From assembly GCA_021904315.1 (NCBI GenBank), contig CM038920.1:19778001-19842000 (forward strand): 64,000 nt of DNA, written 5' to 3'. Each line of letters starts with the position of its first letter. Position 1 is the stretch's first letter. A model generated the notes under the pieces. The model searched no databases. It was given only the letters and a program-made list of their open reading frames with translations, and was not told where the DNA came from. This document shows positions 1 to 11,600 of this stretch, in pieces. Source of the DNA: Sphagnum magellanicum. Lineage: Eukaryota > Streptophyta > Sphagnopsida > Sphagnales > Sphagnaceae. The position numbers and the translations under genes are program-made.

Positions 1-629
1 ATTAATATTGGCTTTGTGAAAGTTCAAACATGCACATCTTTGAAAATTAATATTTGTAACATTTATTGGCCATCACAATGTGCTTTCACCCCTAACTTAT
101 GCCAAAAAATAATTTTCAATTCTAGTAAGTAACCATAAACATAAAATGATTCATTAAATTTTTGTAGCTTGTATTGGTTTATAGTTGGTTTGGCATAATC
201 TTCTTATGGACAATTGGCACTTTTGTTGATTTTTCCTATAGATGGTTGTTAGGTCTTAGTTTCATAATTTAAAAATAATAATAAATAATAAATAATAAAT
301 AACGAGGCCAAAAAGTAATCAGAGGTTCTAGTAAGTAGGTGTAAATATTAAAATATTCATTAAAATTTTGAACTTTGTACTAGTTTATGAATAATTTTGA
401 CAAAATCTTTTTATGCAACATGAGTGTGTTTGCTATATCTTTTTATGCATGATTGCCACCTCGGCTTCATTAACAAAATTTCAATAAAAACATTGTTAAC
501 AAGGTTCTTTGCATTGATTACAAGGAGTAACCAAGCCATGAAACCCATGCTAAGAAGGGGGTGGAAGAAATGTGAGTTCTTATTAAAAGTCCACTCAAAT
601 TTATAGTTGGATTCATGCACGAAAAAAAG
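1..629. other. AT-rich intergenic DNA
   Basis: Low-complexity AT-rich sequence, including an AATAATAA run near 270-300. Open frames on both strands at 411-620 overlap each other and resemble no family. I see no gene, RNA or element end here. Confidence 0.5.
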
Positions 630-1240
630 TTAATAAAGTCCTTTCAATTGTCATATGGTGCCAAAAATCAATATAAGGCTACCAATGGCAATCAAAACCA
701 ATCTTGGCCATCAAAATTATTGCCTAATTGATATTGGTCACAATTGCTTTCAATTGCCATTTGGTGATTAAAAATGAAATTGGTCGTTTAATTATGACTA
801 AAATTGATTTTGGCCGTGCCAATGGTGGTGAAAACACATATTATTATTGGTTGAAATTTCATTTTGATCATTTGATGGCAATTAAAATCGATATTTCCCC
901 AAAAATGTGCCTACATAAATTTGGTTGCCATCACTTTTGATCAATTTATCATGATTAATATTGATTTCAGCCATTTGAAAATGATCAAAATTAATCCTGA
1001 CCATAGTATTGGTGACCAAAACCAAGAATGATATTAGTCACAATCGATATTTGTTAGGGAAAGGTTTTAATCCACATTGCTTGCCATTTGATGGGCAAGG
1101 TTGATTTGGTCATCATTACATGCTAGACATTGATTTTGGTTGTTCAATGGATTTTTTTGTATGATACATAGCAAAAATCAAATGGCAACCAAAGAGGGAT
1201 GGTGACCAAATTCAAAAAGGTCATCATTTGTATCTCATCA
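630..1240. repeat. Degenerate TTGGTCATCAAAATTGAT repeat tract
   Basis: Short, poorly conserved motifs of the type TTGGYCATCAAAATTGAT, ATTGCCATTTGGTGA and GATCAAAATTAAT recur about every 25-40 bp. The open frame at 728-940 is explained by this repetition and is not supported as coding. The tract ends before a run of ten G residues at about 1,255-1,264. Confidence 0.45.
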
Positions 1241-2120
1241 TCTAGTTTTTGCATTGGGGGGGGGGCAAGGAGTAAAGTCCTTAAAACCTAAACCCCCCCA
1301 TGTGGTGCAATGTTTTGCTAAAAGGCTTAAGGAAATTAGGGCTTGCAAAAGAGATAAAGGGAAAAAAGGTTAGAAAAAGTGATGGCATTATCAAAAAAAA
1401 TTGAACCATCAATGGGTGATCGTAAGCACCCCTCCATCATTAACCAACAAGGAGGCAACTCCACCATAAATGTGTGAGGATGGAGGAGCCAAACCCTTCC
1501 CTTTCATCTCTCATAGTTGCATTTGCTCTTACATTTTTTAAACCTTTTTTTTGGCTTACAATTAAAGTTTTAAAACCCTCTTTATTAATTGCTTTTACAA
1601 ATTTAAAATCCTCTTCACCATCTTTTCTTAATGGGTTCATTGTAGAATTTATCATTAGAAAATCCTTTGTTTGATTTAGGGATTAGTAAGGAGGATTTTC
1701 ATGGGCTTCTAGAAGTTGAAATTGTAGGGTTTTAGGTATATTATCATTGGTGACTCACGAATGTGGGATTTCTTATAGGATTTACAGTTGGCTATTAACA
1801 TTCCAACATACTCCTCGAGTTTTAGCTCTAATAACAAACTTCATGGATTTGCAAAAGGACTTAGGAGTTGACTATCTATATTTGGGTGTTTGGAAGTTAC
1901 ACGATTCCTTATGGTTAGTTTTTATTCACCATTGAGGTGCAATCAAAAACCTTGAGGCTTAAACCTTAAATTTAAATCTACTCATACATGAAATAAGCTT
2001 TCCTCATTTTCCTTATGTTTTTGTTTTTTTTGTTTTTTTGCATTCTTTTGAATCTTTGAGTTCATTGTTGAAGCTTTCTAAGTTCCTCAAACCTAACATT
2101 TATTGGTTTTTTTCTTCTTG
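1241..2120. other. Unassigned AT-rich sequence
   Basis: No gene recognised. Frames at 1,440-1,674 lie antiparallel on both strands and a frame at 1,747-1,935 has no family features. A poly-G run and T-rich tracts are the only visible structure. Confidence 0.4.
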
Positions 2121-2311
2121 GCATTGACATGTGTTTATGTTCTTTGTTTAGTCTTTAGTGCATCACCATGTGTTTTTGTTCTTTACTCAACTTCAATGCA
2201 TTGCTATGTGCTTTTGTTCCTTTTTCAACCTAAGTGCATTGTCGTGTGTTTCTATTCCTTGTTCAACCTTAGTGCATTGTCGAATGTTTCTATTCCTTGC
2301 TTGGCCCTTAA
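2121..2311. repeat. Tandem repeat, 38 bp unit x 5
   Basis: Five consecutive units begin with GCATTG or GCATCA at 2,121, 2,160, 2,198, 2,236 and 2,274. Each continues with a TGTGTTTNTRTTC block and ends with CAACYTTAGT or a variant. Units 4 and 5 are the most alike, which fits growth from that end. The two overlapping short frames here are products of the repeat. Confidence 0.8.
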
Positions 2312-2529
2312 CCTTCATGTCTAAGTTACCATTGAAATTGTAGCCTTGTAAGAACTTCAAATACAAGTATTTGTTTGGTGACATAATTTCGAAAGGGGAT
2401 GGTGCTTTTGGTAGCCATTTTGCAAATCATGATGATATATATTTTTCTATTCCTTTTGTTGTTGAACCTGCTTTGGAACCTCATTGTGAGCTTGTGGATT
2501 TAGTTTAGCACATGAGATTATTACATTGA

Positions 2530-4660
2530 CCAAGAAACAAAAAAAACGCTATGAATTCAACAAGCATTTATAGGATATTTTGGTAGTCAAACTTCTACAA
2601 GCAAAATCTATTCTAGGATCCAATGGCAAAGTTGCTCAAGTTTGATGTAAGGTATGCAACCTAATTGAAAGCAAAAAAAAACTTTTGGTTCCTAAACTTG
2701 ATTTTTTTGGAAACCTGTAGGTAGTTGTAAAGTTTTGGTAGCTATGCTTGGGGTAAAAGTGAGGCAACATTATTGCTTGAAATCCAATGCCCATGTTGTT
2801 AATGAGAAATTTTATGTTGCAAAGGGTCCAAAACAATTATGTAGCAAGTCACTCATGGTGTAGTTCAATTTATTGATAAAAAAAGGAAGATTGTATAGTT
2901 TGCCCTAATATTTCACTTATTTAATCATGGTCACCCCATGAAAAAATATATGACAATGTAGAACTTATTTGTGAAGCTGAATGTTCCCAACAATCGTATT
3001 AAACATTGGTTTGATAGGTTCCGTGGGAAATGGTAAATTGCATGTGTGAATATTTTGAAAAAAACTCAAATTATTGTTGCTAGGGCAAGCTTTATTTCTT
3101 TGAGTGCAAATGAAATTACTACTCTTGATAATCAATCCTGACTTTTAGTGCATGTGTATGTAATGCATGCATGGAAAAGAATTCCTATTTTTCTCACAAT
3201 TTAACGTGTTGTTGAAGGTGGAAATGCAAATAATCTTCTGTTGTGATTACCTAATCCCTTATTTAGCAAGGGGGTTTGACTCAAGAAGAGAGAACTAAAA
3301 GGCTTATTTGTTTTGGTGCTAATGGGGCCTCCCTTTTCCAAGATTGCCACACTAGAGTGACATTTCAATTGAAGGAGAACTATGCTCCTTACATGATGGG
3401 ACAATGTTGCATGGCCCATAAGATGAATCTTGATGTTCAAGTTTTGTCAAATTTGCACACGGTGGCCAAGTTGGAAAATCCATTATAACCATTATATTCT
3501 TATTTCTCCAGCTCCCCTAAATGACATTTGGAATTCACTAAGCTTGTTGAGATTGTGAAAATAGGAGGGTTGAAGATTTTGCAAAATGTGAAGACTTGAT
3601 GGATAAGCATGTTGGAGCTTTTGAAACGTGTGATAATAAAATATAAAACATTAATTGTGAAAATGTCACAAGACAATGTTTCCATTGTTCAAGCAAAGGT
3701 TCAATTTAGACCTCTTTTGTGATCTTCACATCTTGTTGGGCTTGTTTTATTTGTTGCCATTGTTGGAGGTAATGAATACTTTAATCAAATTTGCACATGA
3801 AAGGGATGTCTTCATTTGTGATTTTGTAACAACTGTAAAGTTTGGCAGATCTTTACAGGATGTACTAAGATCCATCAAGTAATTACCAATGTGAACATTT
3901 TAAAATGTTTTTTGGTGTGGTGGAAAACATATCACCTAAGATTGGGTTATTGACCTCAACAATGATATGGAAACATTTGCTTTTCATACGGTTGGTCACA
4001 TATATTCAACTCACATTTTCAATCCATTAGTTGGGGCTAATTAGCATGTGTGCAAGGCTATTTTTGAAACATCCATCATGCAAGTGAAAGGTTAACGTTC
4101 TACTCCAATTAACATGCTCATCAATGAGTTGGATCGGTGCTTTCTAGATTTAAAGTTGAGGAATGCCTTTAGCATTGTGTATTCACAATTTTGGATGCAA
4201 ACTAATGTTGATTTCTTTTTCTATTTGCATCTAGTTATCATACAAAAACATTATTATGAAGCAAAGAGGGTGAAACCCACGTTGTTGCAAGTTGCAAAAC
4301 CTTTGAATGTTAACATCTTAGATTTGCAAATGTGCATTTTAAAGTTGACCATGAAAATATAGGCGCCAAAGGATATGGATGAGTCGTTTGATACTAATAT
4401 AATGACCAAATTGCAGGTCATAATCAACAACAATGCCTTACTCACTCAATGGTTAAGTGAATATTTGAAATTGGCTAAGATTGCGACAGTGTTAGTGTTT
4501 CGATCCAAAAAGGATGAACAAAATTTCTCCATGCTTGCATTCATGAAGGATAAATTGTGCAACAAGTTGGGTCCACATTTGGACACAATTATCCACATGT
4601 TTGCACAAAAGTTTTGTATTCAAAACAACTTCCCTTATCAAGAGGTTATTACAACTTAGA
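2530..4660 (+). pseudogene. hAT-like (DUF4371/ZMYM-type) transposase pseudogene, copy 1
   Basis: This is a decayed transposase-like gene of the plant hAT-like group with a C-terminal dimerisation region. It would have acted on DNA in the nucleus. Fragments in order are: RYEFNKHL near 2,550; a CKVCNLIESKKKLLVPKLD zinc-finger-like start near 2,650; NAHVVNEKFYVAKGP near 2,790; TKRLICFGANG near 3,296; LKENYAPYMMGQCCMAHKMN near 3,370; then LEFTKLVEIVK, LKILQNVKT and LLKRVIIKYKTLIVKM up to 3,665. The last part, LAKIATVLVFRSKKDEQNFS to LGPHLDTIIHMFAQKF (4,465-4,620), resembles the hAT dimerisation domain. Many stops and frame changes interrupt it and no single frame exceeds about 95 residues, so no product is expected. 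Part of it is duplicated at 16.6-17.9 kb. Family assignment is from remembered motif patterns. Confidence 0.75.
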
Positions 4661-5464
4661 AGCATTAGAATGTTTGGATTGGTGCTACCACTTAGCAAGT
4701 TATGTTCTTTTCACAACACAAGATTCAAGTGTTCCTTTTTCCACAATCTGGACAAGTTTGGAGATCGTGTTTAGTTTCTTAGAAGGCTATGAAGTTTACT
4801 AACATTTGGGTGTGGTGGGTGGAACTTTGAGTTGCATTGGACAAAGTTTGATATCAAACTAGGGTTTAACTCCCCTTCAAAGTGTATTTATGTTTACATT
4901 TTAGGTTTGAAGTTTTGCAACAATGTAATTTTATGTTTTTTTGTCTCTCCTTCCTTTTTAGCAAGGGAGCCATAGTTTGCATTCGTTTTTTGTGTGTGTG
5001 CCAATTAGACTTAATTAAAAACTTAGTGGGTGCCACTTCAACTTATTTCTTAAAAAAAAGAATAGACACTTTGGTTTATTTTGAAATATCCATGTTTGCC
5101 AAAAGTTGACTCAACAAATGACTAAGAAACCATGTAACCCTTTGTCAAAATTATATAAGATGCCAGTTATGCATATCAGAGGGCAGTCCTATTACCACTT
5201 GCGCACATTTTATATTTTTTATAAAAGAACCCTGTGCCGAGGTACTACTATAATTATTATGGATCCTAACTAAGTATAGTCATTAGTGATACATTATATA
5301 TATATATATATATACCTCAAAATCATTTACATGGGGCTATGTATGACAGATTTACACTAACCACATGTACATGAAAAAACATAAATGGTGGGTTGTGTAA
5401 ATGGCGGTGTGTAAAAGTCAGGTGTGTAAGTGTAAATGACTCACATTTACACTGTTTTACATAG
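4661..5464. other. 3' flank of hAT-like remnant; TTTACAC/GTGTAAA-rich target region
   Basis: AT-rich DNA with no gene. A TA dinucleotide run lies at about 5,294-5,314. From 5,340 to 5,465 the words TTTACAC, GTGTAAA and ACATGTACATG recur in both orientations. The segment ends at the 9 bp site duplicated by the following element, and the same segment occurs uninterrupted at 17,860-18,680. Confidence 0.6.
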
Positions 5465-5473
5465 CATGTACAT
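5465..5473. repeat. Left target site duplication CATGTACAT
   Basis: CATGTACAT here is repeated at 13,031-13,039 on the far side of the element. The unoccupied homologue at 18,669-18,678 has it once, within the perfect palindrome CATGTACATG. The next G can be assigned to the site (10 bp) or to the element (9 bp). The 9 bp reading makes both termini begin GGC. Confidence 0.85.
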
Positions 5474-5511
5474 GGCTGGAGTGAATTAGCACCCATCAAT
5501 GCACCAATTGC
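5474..5511 (+). repeat. Left terminal inverted repeat
   Basis: This 38 bp end pairs with the reverse complement of 12,993-13,030 at 31 positions. The core shared words are GAGTGAATTA and CAATGCACCA. Similarity fades just after this point. Confidence 0.85.
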
Positions 5512-5594
5512 GGATGAGCCCGTTGAGGCCGTTTCTGGATGGACGAAAATCCCATCCTCCCTGCCCGATCTTTTTTTTTTTTTCCACCTCTTCT

Positions 5595-5718
5595 CTACCC
5601 CAAAATTTTCCCCCGTCCTACCTACCACCTACCTCCCCCTGTCCTACCTACCACCTACCTCCCCTCGTCCTACCTACCACCTACCTCCCCCTTCCTACCT
5701 ACCACCTACCAACCCCTC
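5595..5718. repeat. CCTACCTACCACCTACC minisatellite
   Basis: About four units of roughly 25 bp, each containing CCTACCTACCACCTACCT separated by C-rich spacers. The reverse complement (GGTAGGTGGTAGG) resembles the GGTAGGTGGTGAG word of the array near the other end of the element at 12,650-12,830, so the two subterminal arrays mirror each other. Open frames here are repeat artefacts. Confidence 0.75.
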
Positions 5719-5739
5719 CCCTTCACTCCATTGCTAGAG

Positions 5740-6870
5740 CTCCTGGCTCCAGAGACGTTGAGCGGGAGCAAGCTTGGAGCTTGGAGCCGGCTTGGAGTAG
5801 GAGCGAGCTTGGAATTTGGAACGAGCTTGGAGCTTGGAACGATTGCAGCTGGACCCACGCAGGACCCAGGTAAGCATTTCTCTTTGTGTTGCTTCTTCTT
5901 TGTGTTGCAAGAAAAGAAGAAGAAGAAGAAGGCGATGGCATTGCCTTCTTCTTCTTCTTTGTGCCGTGGAGCTTGCAACGCAAGTTCCGAGCTCCGGAGA
6001 GTTCCGGAGCTTGCTGCAATGCAAGCTCCGGAGCTTTGGAGCTTCTTGCAATGCAAGCTCCGGAGCTTCGAAGCTTCTCCGGAGCTTGCATTTCTTTCAT
6101 GCAACAAGCTTCGAGCCCCGGAGAGCTCCGGAGCTTGCCGAGCTCCAGAGAGTTCCGGAGCTTGTTGCAGCAAGCTCCGAGCTCCGGATAGGTCCGGAAC
6201 TTGCTATAGCAAGCTTCGAGCTCCGGAGCCTGCTGCTCGGCTAGCAAGCTCCGAGCTTCGGAAAGCTCCGGAGCTTGTTGCAGCAAGCTCCGAGCTCCGG
6301 ATAGGTCCGGAGCTTGCTACAGCAAGCTTCGAACTTCGGAGCCTGTTGCTCGGCTAGCAAGCTCCAAGCTCCAGAAAGCTCCGGAGCTTGCTTGCTGCTG
6401 GAACGTAGTAAGCTCCGAAAGCTTCCGGAGCTTGCTTGCTGTTGGAACGCAGCAAGCTCCGGAAGCTTCAGAGCTTACTTGCTGGTGCAATGCAGCAAGC
6501 TCCGGAGCTTCCGGAGCTTGCTTGCTGCTGGAACGCAGCAAGCTCCGGAAGCTCCGGAAGCTTGCTTGTTGCTGGAACGCAACAAGCTCCGGAAGCTTCG
6601 GAGCTGGAACGCAAGCTCCGGAAGCTCCGGAGCTTGCTTGTTGCTGCAACGCAACAAAGCTCCGGAGGATCTCCGACTTCGGAGCTTGCTTGCTTGCTGT
6701 TGTAACGCAGCAAGCTCTGGAGCTTCTCTGGCTCCGGCTTACTGCGTTGCAGTAGTAAGCTCCGGAGCGTGAGAGCTTGCTGCTGCAACACAGCAAACTC
6801 CGGAACTTGTCCGGCTCTGGAGCTTGTTGCAACTAAACCCTGCAACGCAGCAAGCTCCGGAGCGTCTCTT
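5740..6870. repeat. GC-rich palindromic minisatellite (AAGCTCCGGAGCTT core)
   Basis: About 1.1 kb of irregular tandem repeats built from AGCTCCGGAGCTTGC, CAGCAAGCTCCGGAAG and TTGCTGCTGGAACG. The core AAGCTCCGGAGCTT is a perfect 14 bp palindrome, so the tract can fold on itself at many places. It is much richer in G, C and CpG than anything else in the window. Several frames of 100-270 residues stay open on both strands (Leu/Ala/Ser/Pro/Glu-rich), a result of the repeat period, and none looks like a real protein. Confidence 0.85.
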
Positions 6871-7002
6871 GCAGTAGAAGAAAAAGAAGAACCGTGAACC
6901 TTTTGCCCCATCCTCAATATTTTTTATTTTGCTTTGGTTTAGGTGATTAGAATTAACATTTAACAATAACTAGTGGTCTTTTGTTTAGGGTTGGAGGTTA
7001 GA

Positions 7003-8465
7003 ATGGTTAAGAGAAGAAGACTCAGGAAAAGCGGTGGTGGTGAGCTGGAGGTCAATATGCAAGATGTTGCATCAGATGAGGCGATTCTTCCAAGTGTTGC
7101 TGTGGCAGATGTGATGATTCTTTGGCCATATGTTGCTAGAGGAGACGAGGGAGTTGTTGAGTCACATGTTGCTGCATTAGATGCAACAATTATTCAGCAA
7201 AATGTTGCATTAGATGAAACAACTAGTGAACAAGATGTTGCATCAGATGAGGAAATTGGTGAGCAAAATGATGCTCTATCACAATTGAAACATAAAGATA
7301 GCATTGGTATAGATTGTTTTAGAATTTGTAGACATCAGATTAAATACAGATTAAGAAAATTGTACAAGTTTCTTGAAGTTTAATTATATCCGCACCTTCC
7401 ATCATTTGTTGGAAGGTGCGGGATTTTTTTTGTCAAATTTTTTTTATGCAATACTTGAAAACAATTCATGTTTATAGGAGTAGTATGTGATTGTGTGATT
7501 TTATGATTTGTAATATCTACATTCTGTTTTTTGATCTTTCTTTTTTTGGCTTAGGTTCGGAAGTTGAATCTGATCAGGCAACTCAGCCACTTGCACCTCT
7601 TTGTCCACCGAATTTGGCTCGGAAGGACAAGGAATGGACGCATGTTGGGTCCAAATGGAAGTGCAAAGTTGGTAATTGCACTGTTGCATATTGTGCGAAA
7701 TGGCTGTTGATTAAACACTTGAAGGAGGTGCATGGTTTGGTGACTGAAAAATCCAAACCTGGGAGGCCTTCAACTGCTGCAAGAAGTCCTTGACATCAGG
7801 ACCATGCCAAGATGAATGCTCGCATCTTGGGAAATGCGATGGCTGTGCAGAGGCGGAACGATCAAAAGGTGGCTAGTTGCGCTCGTGCCAAAGCACAACG
7901 CGAATGGGAAAACCTGGTAGCTGTTGCAAAACAGTGTCCACCATTCCCAAACCAAGTTTGGTGAAATTAGCTTCAGAACAACTTTTGAAAGTGTTGGGGC
8001 TTACTGCTTGGGGTGTGGGCAGTGTGCCTTGAGCTTCAGCATCGCGAATGGAGAAAGATGAAAACTTACAAGGGATTATTCGATCCACCCGTTGTGCATA
8101 TGCACGGCAACTCAAGACAGCATGGGATGCCAAATATTGGGATTGAGAGTCCAATAAAACAAGTCGGAGAAAACGGTTGGCAGCTGTTTTGGATTTTCAT
8201 GAATCTAGAATGATTCATGGAAGGTAAGAAACAATCATAAGCAATGTTTATTGTTTTTTATTGCATTTCATCCAAGGTGTGTTAGGGTTTAACTTGGTGG
8301 TTTTTGGGTGTTTATAGGGTTCAGGGCCAAACACAAGAAGAGTTTGTGGCAACTGTAGTTCAAGTGGAAATGCAACGTCGGCATTTATACACTGTTCATC
8401 ATGCAACAAAGGCTGCAAATGCAGCTGCTGCATACCGAGCTAAACACGGGATTGTAGATTGCTAA
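7003..8465 (+). pseudogene. C2H2-type zinc finger gene inside the TIR element, broken
   Basis: A multi-exon gene of unknown function. A first exon from ATG 7,003 begins MVKRRRLRK and has an acidic region with repeats of the type QDVASDE, QNVALDE and HVAALDA. A likely intron ends TTAG at 7,554. The next exon (7,555-8,223) carries a C-X4-C-X12-H-X4-H finger (C at KWKC and GNC, H at LIKH and EVH) near 7,651-7,734, then HGLVTEKSKPGRPST. An intron 8,224-8,317 (GTAAG...TAG) keeps phase and leads to a last exon ending HGIVDC at 8,465. Damage: TGA at 7,791, about one base lost near 7,955, and further TGAs near 8,029 and 8,149; each TGA could derive from CGA. After the frameshift a single frame (LVKLASEQLLKVLGLTAWG, then MEKDENLQGIIRST) resumes. 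A DNA-binding role is inferred from the finger only. Confidence 0.65.
7390..7421. other. Perfect 11 bp inverted repeat (hairpin)
   Basis: CCGCACCTTCC, a 10 base loop (ATCATTTGTT), then GGAAGGTGCGG, followed by a T-rich run. It looks like a bacterial intrinsic terminator, but this is plant DNA and it sits in the probable intron between the first two exons of the C2H2-type gene. Function unknown. Confidence 0.7.
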
Positions 8466-8896
8466 ACACTGATATGGGTTAGGGTTTAGGGTTATATAGT
8501 TAGTTAGGTTTTATAGCCTTTTTACTTTTTGGACTACCCAATTTTGAATTTTGATCCTTTGATATGTTATAAAGAACCAACGTTTTTTTTTCATTGGGTT
8601 ATTTATTAATTTTTCATACACCCATTTTTGTACATCTTTTACCAATATAATAGTATCTTCTATTCACACTTGTTTTATGGTATATGGTTAAGCATATGTC
8701 TTCTTTGTCATAATTTTTTTAGTACTTGAGATGTAAAAATCAAACTAAAGATCAAAATGAACATTGTGCAATACTTACATATAATATAATAGCATTCACA
8801 TCACTTGAAGAGTTTCAAAACAATATACACATTTTAAACATATAAAATACCTACATCATTTTCTATTATAAATCCCATAAGGAGATTTTCAAATAT
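8466..8896. other. AT-rich spacer in the TIR element
   Basis: 3' flank of the C2H2-type gene. It begins with a GGGTTAGGGTTTAGGGTTA telomere-like run near 8,475-8,495 and is otherwise AT-rich with no gene seen. Confidence 0.5.
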
Positions 8897-9245
8897 GCAA
8901 TACCCACATATACGTCCTAAAATAGTCACAGGCATATTACATTCAGTGCAATACCCGCATCTAAGTCCCATAATAGCCGTTGTAATTTTTGGCATCCCTT
9001 GCAATACCCGCATCTAAGTCCCATAATAGCCGCTGGTATTTTTGGCATCTCTTGCAATACCCGCATATGGGCCACCCATAGTTGTTGACATTCGTCATTC
9101 ATTGCAATACCCGCATATGGGTCCATGGTTTTCGTTGGGTTTTTTAACATTTCTTGCAATACACGCATATAGTTTCCATAATAGCCACTGGTTTTCTTTT
9201 GTGTCTCTTACAATACCCGCATATAGGTCCCATAATAGTTGCTGG
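8897..9245. repeat. Array of about 52 bp units with GCAATACCCGCAT
   Basis: About seven units start with GCAATACCCGCAT or a variant (near 8,897, 8,949, 9,001, 9,053, 9,103, 9,156 and 9,211). They continue with GGTCCCATAATAGCCGCTGGT and a TTTGGCATCTCTT spacer. The leading word reads in the opposite sense to the ATGCAGGTATTGC word in arrays to the right (10.0-12.6 kb). Confidence 0.8.
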
Positions 9246-9386
9246 TTTTTTTCATTCTTTACAAAACTTACATTTTGTCATAAAATTAATTTAGAATAAT
9301 AATTAATTTAGGTATATAAAAAGATATATTTTGGGTATCCATAGCACTTAGTTGTTATTTTGAAATGACATTACATGCGAGTTTTG

Positions 9387-9413
9387 CATTTAGGGTTTAG
9401 GGTTTAGGGTTAG
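9387..9413 (+). repeat. Interstitial TTTAGGG repeats
   Basis: Three consecutive TTTAGGG units followed by a degenerate TTAGG. The plant telomere repeat is TTTAGGG. Because the same word is embedded in every unit of the neighbouring satellite (GCATTTAGGGT), local amplification is likelier than telomere capture. Confidence 0.7.
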
Positions 9414-10037
9414 GTTTTCACATAAGGTTTGCTTCTTACCTTTGTGTGATAACTCCAACCTAATTTTCCTAATCTCTTTGAAGAAAATATATAATAAGAT
9501 TGTATTAGGTCCCATATGTTTAAACCCAAAAAATTTCCCCCCAATTGAATATAAAATATTTTTGATAGTACATGAATTATCAACAAAATTTGACATATAA
9601 TTAAATAATTAATAGACCATTATTTCAGATAATTTAAATGATTAATTATCAAGAATTAAATAATCATTTATTTATTTGGAATAATTAACTATTCATTTGG
9701 CTTAATTTCATTTATTTGGATAATAAAAAGTTGGATCTAAAAATCAGATTAACTTTATTTGATTGATTAACTTTAATATATTTTTATTTTAATAAGTGAT
9801 TAAAATCACTATTTAAGATAACTATTCCATGTTATAGATTGCATGTTCATCTTTTTCATGAAAAATTCATACACCAAAATAAGTTTGATCACAATTGCCA
9901 TTATACTATTTGTTCCACAAACAATACAATTTTTTTTCAAATTCATGAAACAAAATAAGAATCATGGTACTCCTAATCAACAACCCCAGCCTCACACCTT
10001 TGTTAACATATTATTTTGAAATTAATTAATTATTTTA

Positions 10038-10230
10038 GAATGACCCAAAATGTAGATATTACATTTAGGGTAGGATCTTCATTTAAAGAAGCTTAAACCC
10101 CATAACCGTATTTTTATAGTGGCCCAAAATGCAGGTATTGCATGTAGGGTAGGATATTCACTTAAAGAGGGTTTAAACCCATGCATACTTTCGAGGTGAC
10201 CCAAAATGCAGGTATTGCATTTAGGGTTCA
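10038..10230. repeat. Satellite array 1 (ATGCAGGTATTGCATTTAGGG units)
   Basis: About 2.5 units of roughly 80 bp: GTGACCCAAAATGCAGGTAT, then TGCATTTAGGGTAGGATCTT, then CATATAAAGA and a CCTAAACCCCACATGCGTAC block. The same units recur at 11.2-11.6 and 12.4-12.6 kb. Confidence 0.75.
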
Positions 10231-11227
10231 GTTTATATCATTATTTATATATTAAGTGTTATGAATAACAATATATTTGGACCAATATTTAAACCAATAT
10301 TATACATCATGAAAAATAAAGTTTACATAAGGACTTGTGTTATATATGTATAAAATATAAAATATTTTTGACCCACTATATGAATATATTAACCAAGAAA
10401 TTTTTTACTATATATCAAAGAAATATAAATAAAAATTTCAATTAAACATAGGATTAATATATGGGAGAGATCATTTTTATTATTATGTGAAATAGAAAAG
10501 AAGAAAGTAAATAATTACGTGCTTTGAATTTTTTTAAAACATAATTTAAAATCTTGTTAAATTAAAGACTTTATAGTTATGTTTTTAGTATGAATATACA
10601 ACTTTAAAAGGGGAAAAAAAATATGAACATCTTTGAAAAATATTTAAACTTGAACTTTTTATTTTTTGATCTTGACAAACTCCGTATTACATTTAGGCTT
10701 GGGTTTTCATATAAGGTTTGTTTTTTACCTTTGTGTGATAAATATTTATGATAATTAATGAATTATCACAAAATTTGTCATATAATTAAATAATTAATAG
10801 ACCATGATTTTAGATAATTTAGATGATTAATTATCAAGAATCATATAATAATTTATTTATTTAAAATAATTAACTAATCATTTGGCTTAAATTTATTTAC
10901 TTGAAAATAAAAAGTTGGATTTAATCAGATTAATTAATTTGATATTTGATTGATTAACTTTAGTATATTTTTGTTTTAATAAGTTATTGAAATCACTATT
11001 TAAGATAATTATTCCATGTTATAGATTGTAAGTTCAACTTTTTCATGAAAAGTTTTTACACCAAAATAAGCTTGATCACAATTGTCATTGTATTATTTGT
11101 TCCATAAACAATAGAACCTCTTTTAAAATTCATGAAAAAAAATAAGAATCATGGATTCCTAATCAACAACCCCAACCTCCATACACAGTTTTGTTAACAT
11201 ATGATTTTGAAATTAACTAATTATTTT

Positions 11228-11600
11228 AGAGTGACCCAAAATGCAAGTATTGCATTTAGGGTAGGATCTTCATATAAAGAACCCTAAACCCACATGCGTA
11301 CTTTCGGAGTGACCCCAAATGCAGGTATTGCATTTAGGGTGGGATCTTCATATAAAGAACCCTAAACCCCACATGCGTACTTTCGGAGTGACCCCAAATG
11401 CAGGTATTGCATTTAGGGTGCGATCTTCATATAAAGAACCCTAAACCCCACATGCGTACTTTCGGAGTGACCCTAAATGAAGGTATTGCATTTAGGGTAA
11501 GATCTTCATATAAAGAAAGCTTAAACCTCACATGCGTCCTTTCGGAGTGACCCAAAGTGCAGGTATTGCATTTAGGGTTGGGTTATTTCAAAGTGACTTT
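11228..11600. repeat. Satellite array 2 (about 83 bp units, best conserved)
   Basis: About 4.5 units of about 83 bp, each with GGAGTGACCCCAAATGCAGG, TATTGCATTTAGGGT, CTTCATATAAAGAACCCTAA and CACATGCGTACTTTC. The middle units are nearly identical, which suggests recent expansion. More degenerate units with related words continue to about 11,860. Confidence 0.85.

Noticed and set aside
5499..6917. Many long open frames on both strands (up to 272 residues) in the GC-rich minisatellite
   Set aside because: They occur in most of the six frames at once, translate the repeat as monotonous Ala/Leu/Ser/Glu/Pro strings, and have no start context or splice logic. They are an effect of a stop-poor repeat.
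7390..7430. Bacterial-type intrinsic terminator
   Set aside because: Everything around it is plant nuclear repeat DNA with spliced-gene structure, so only the hairpin itself is reported.
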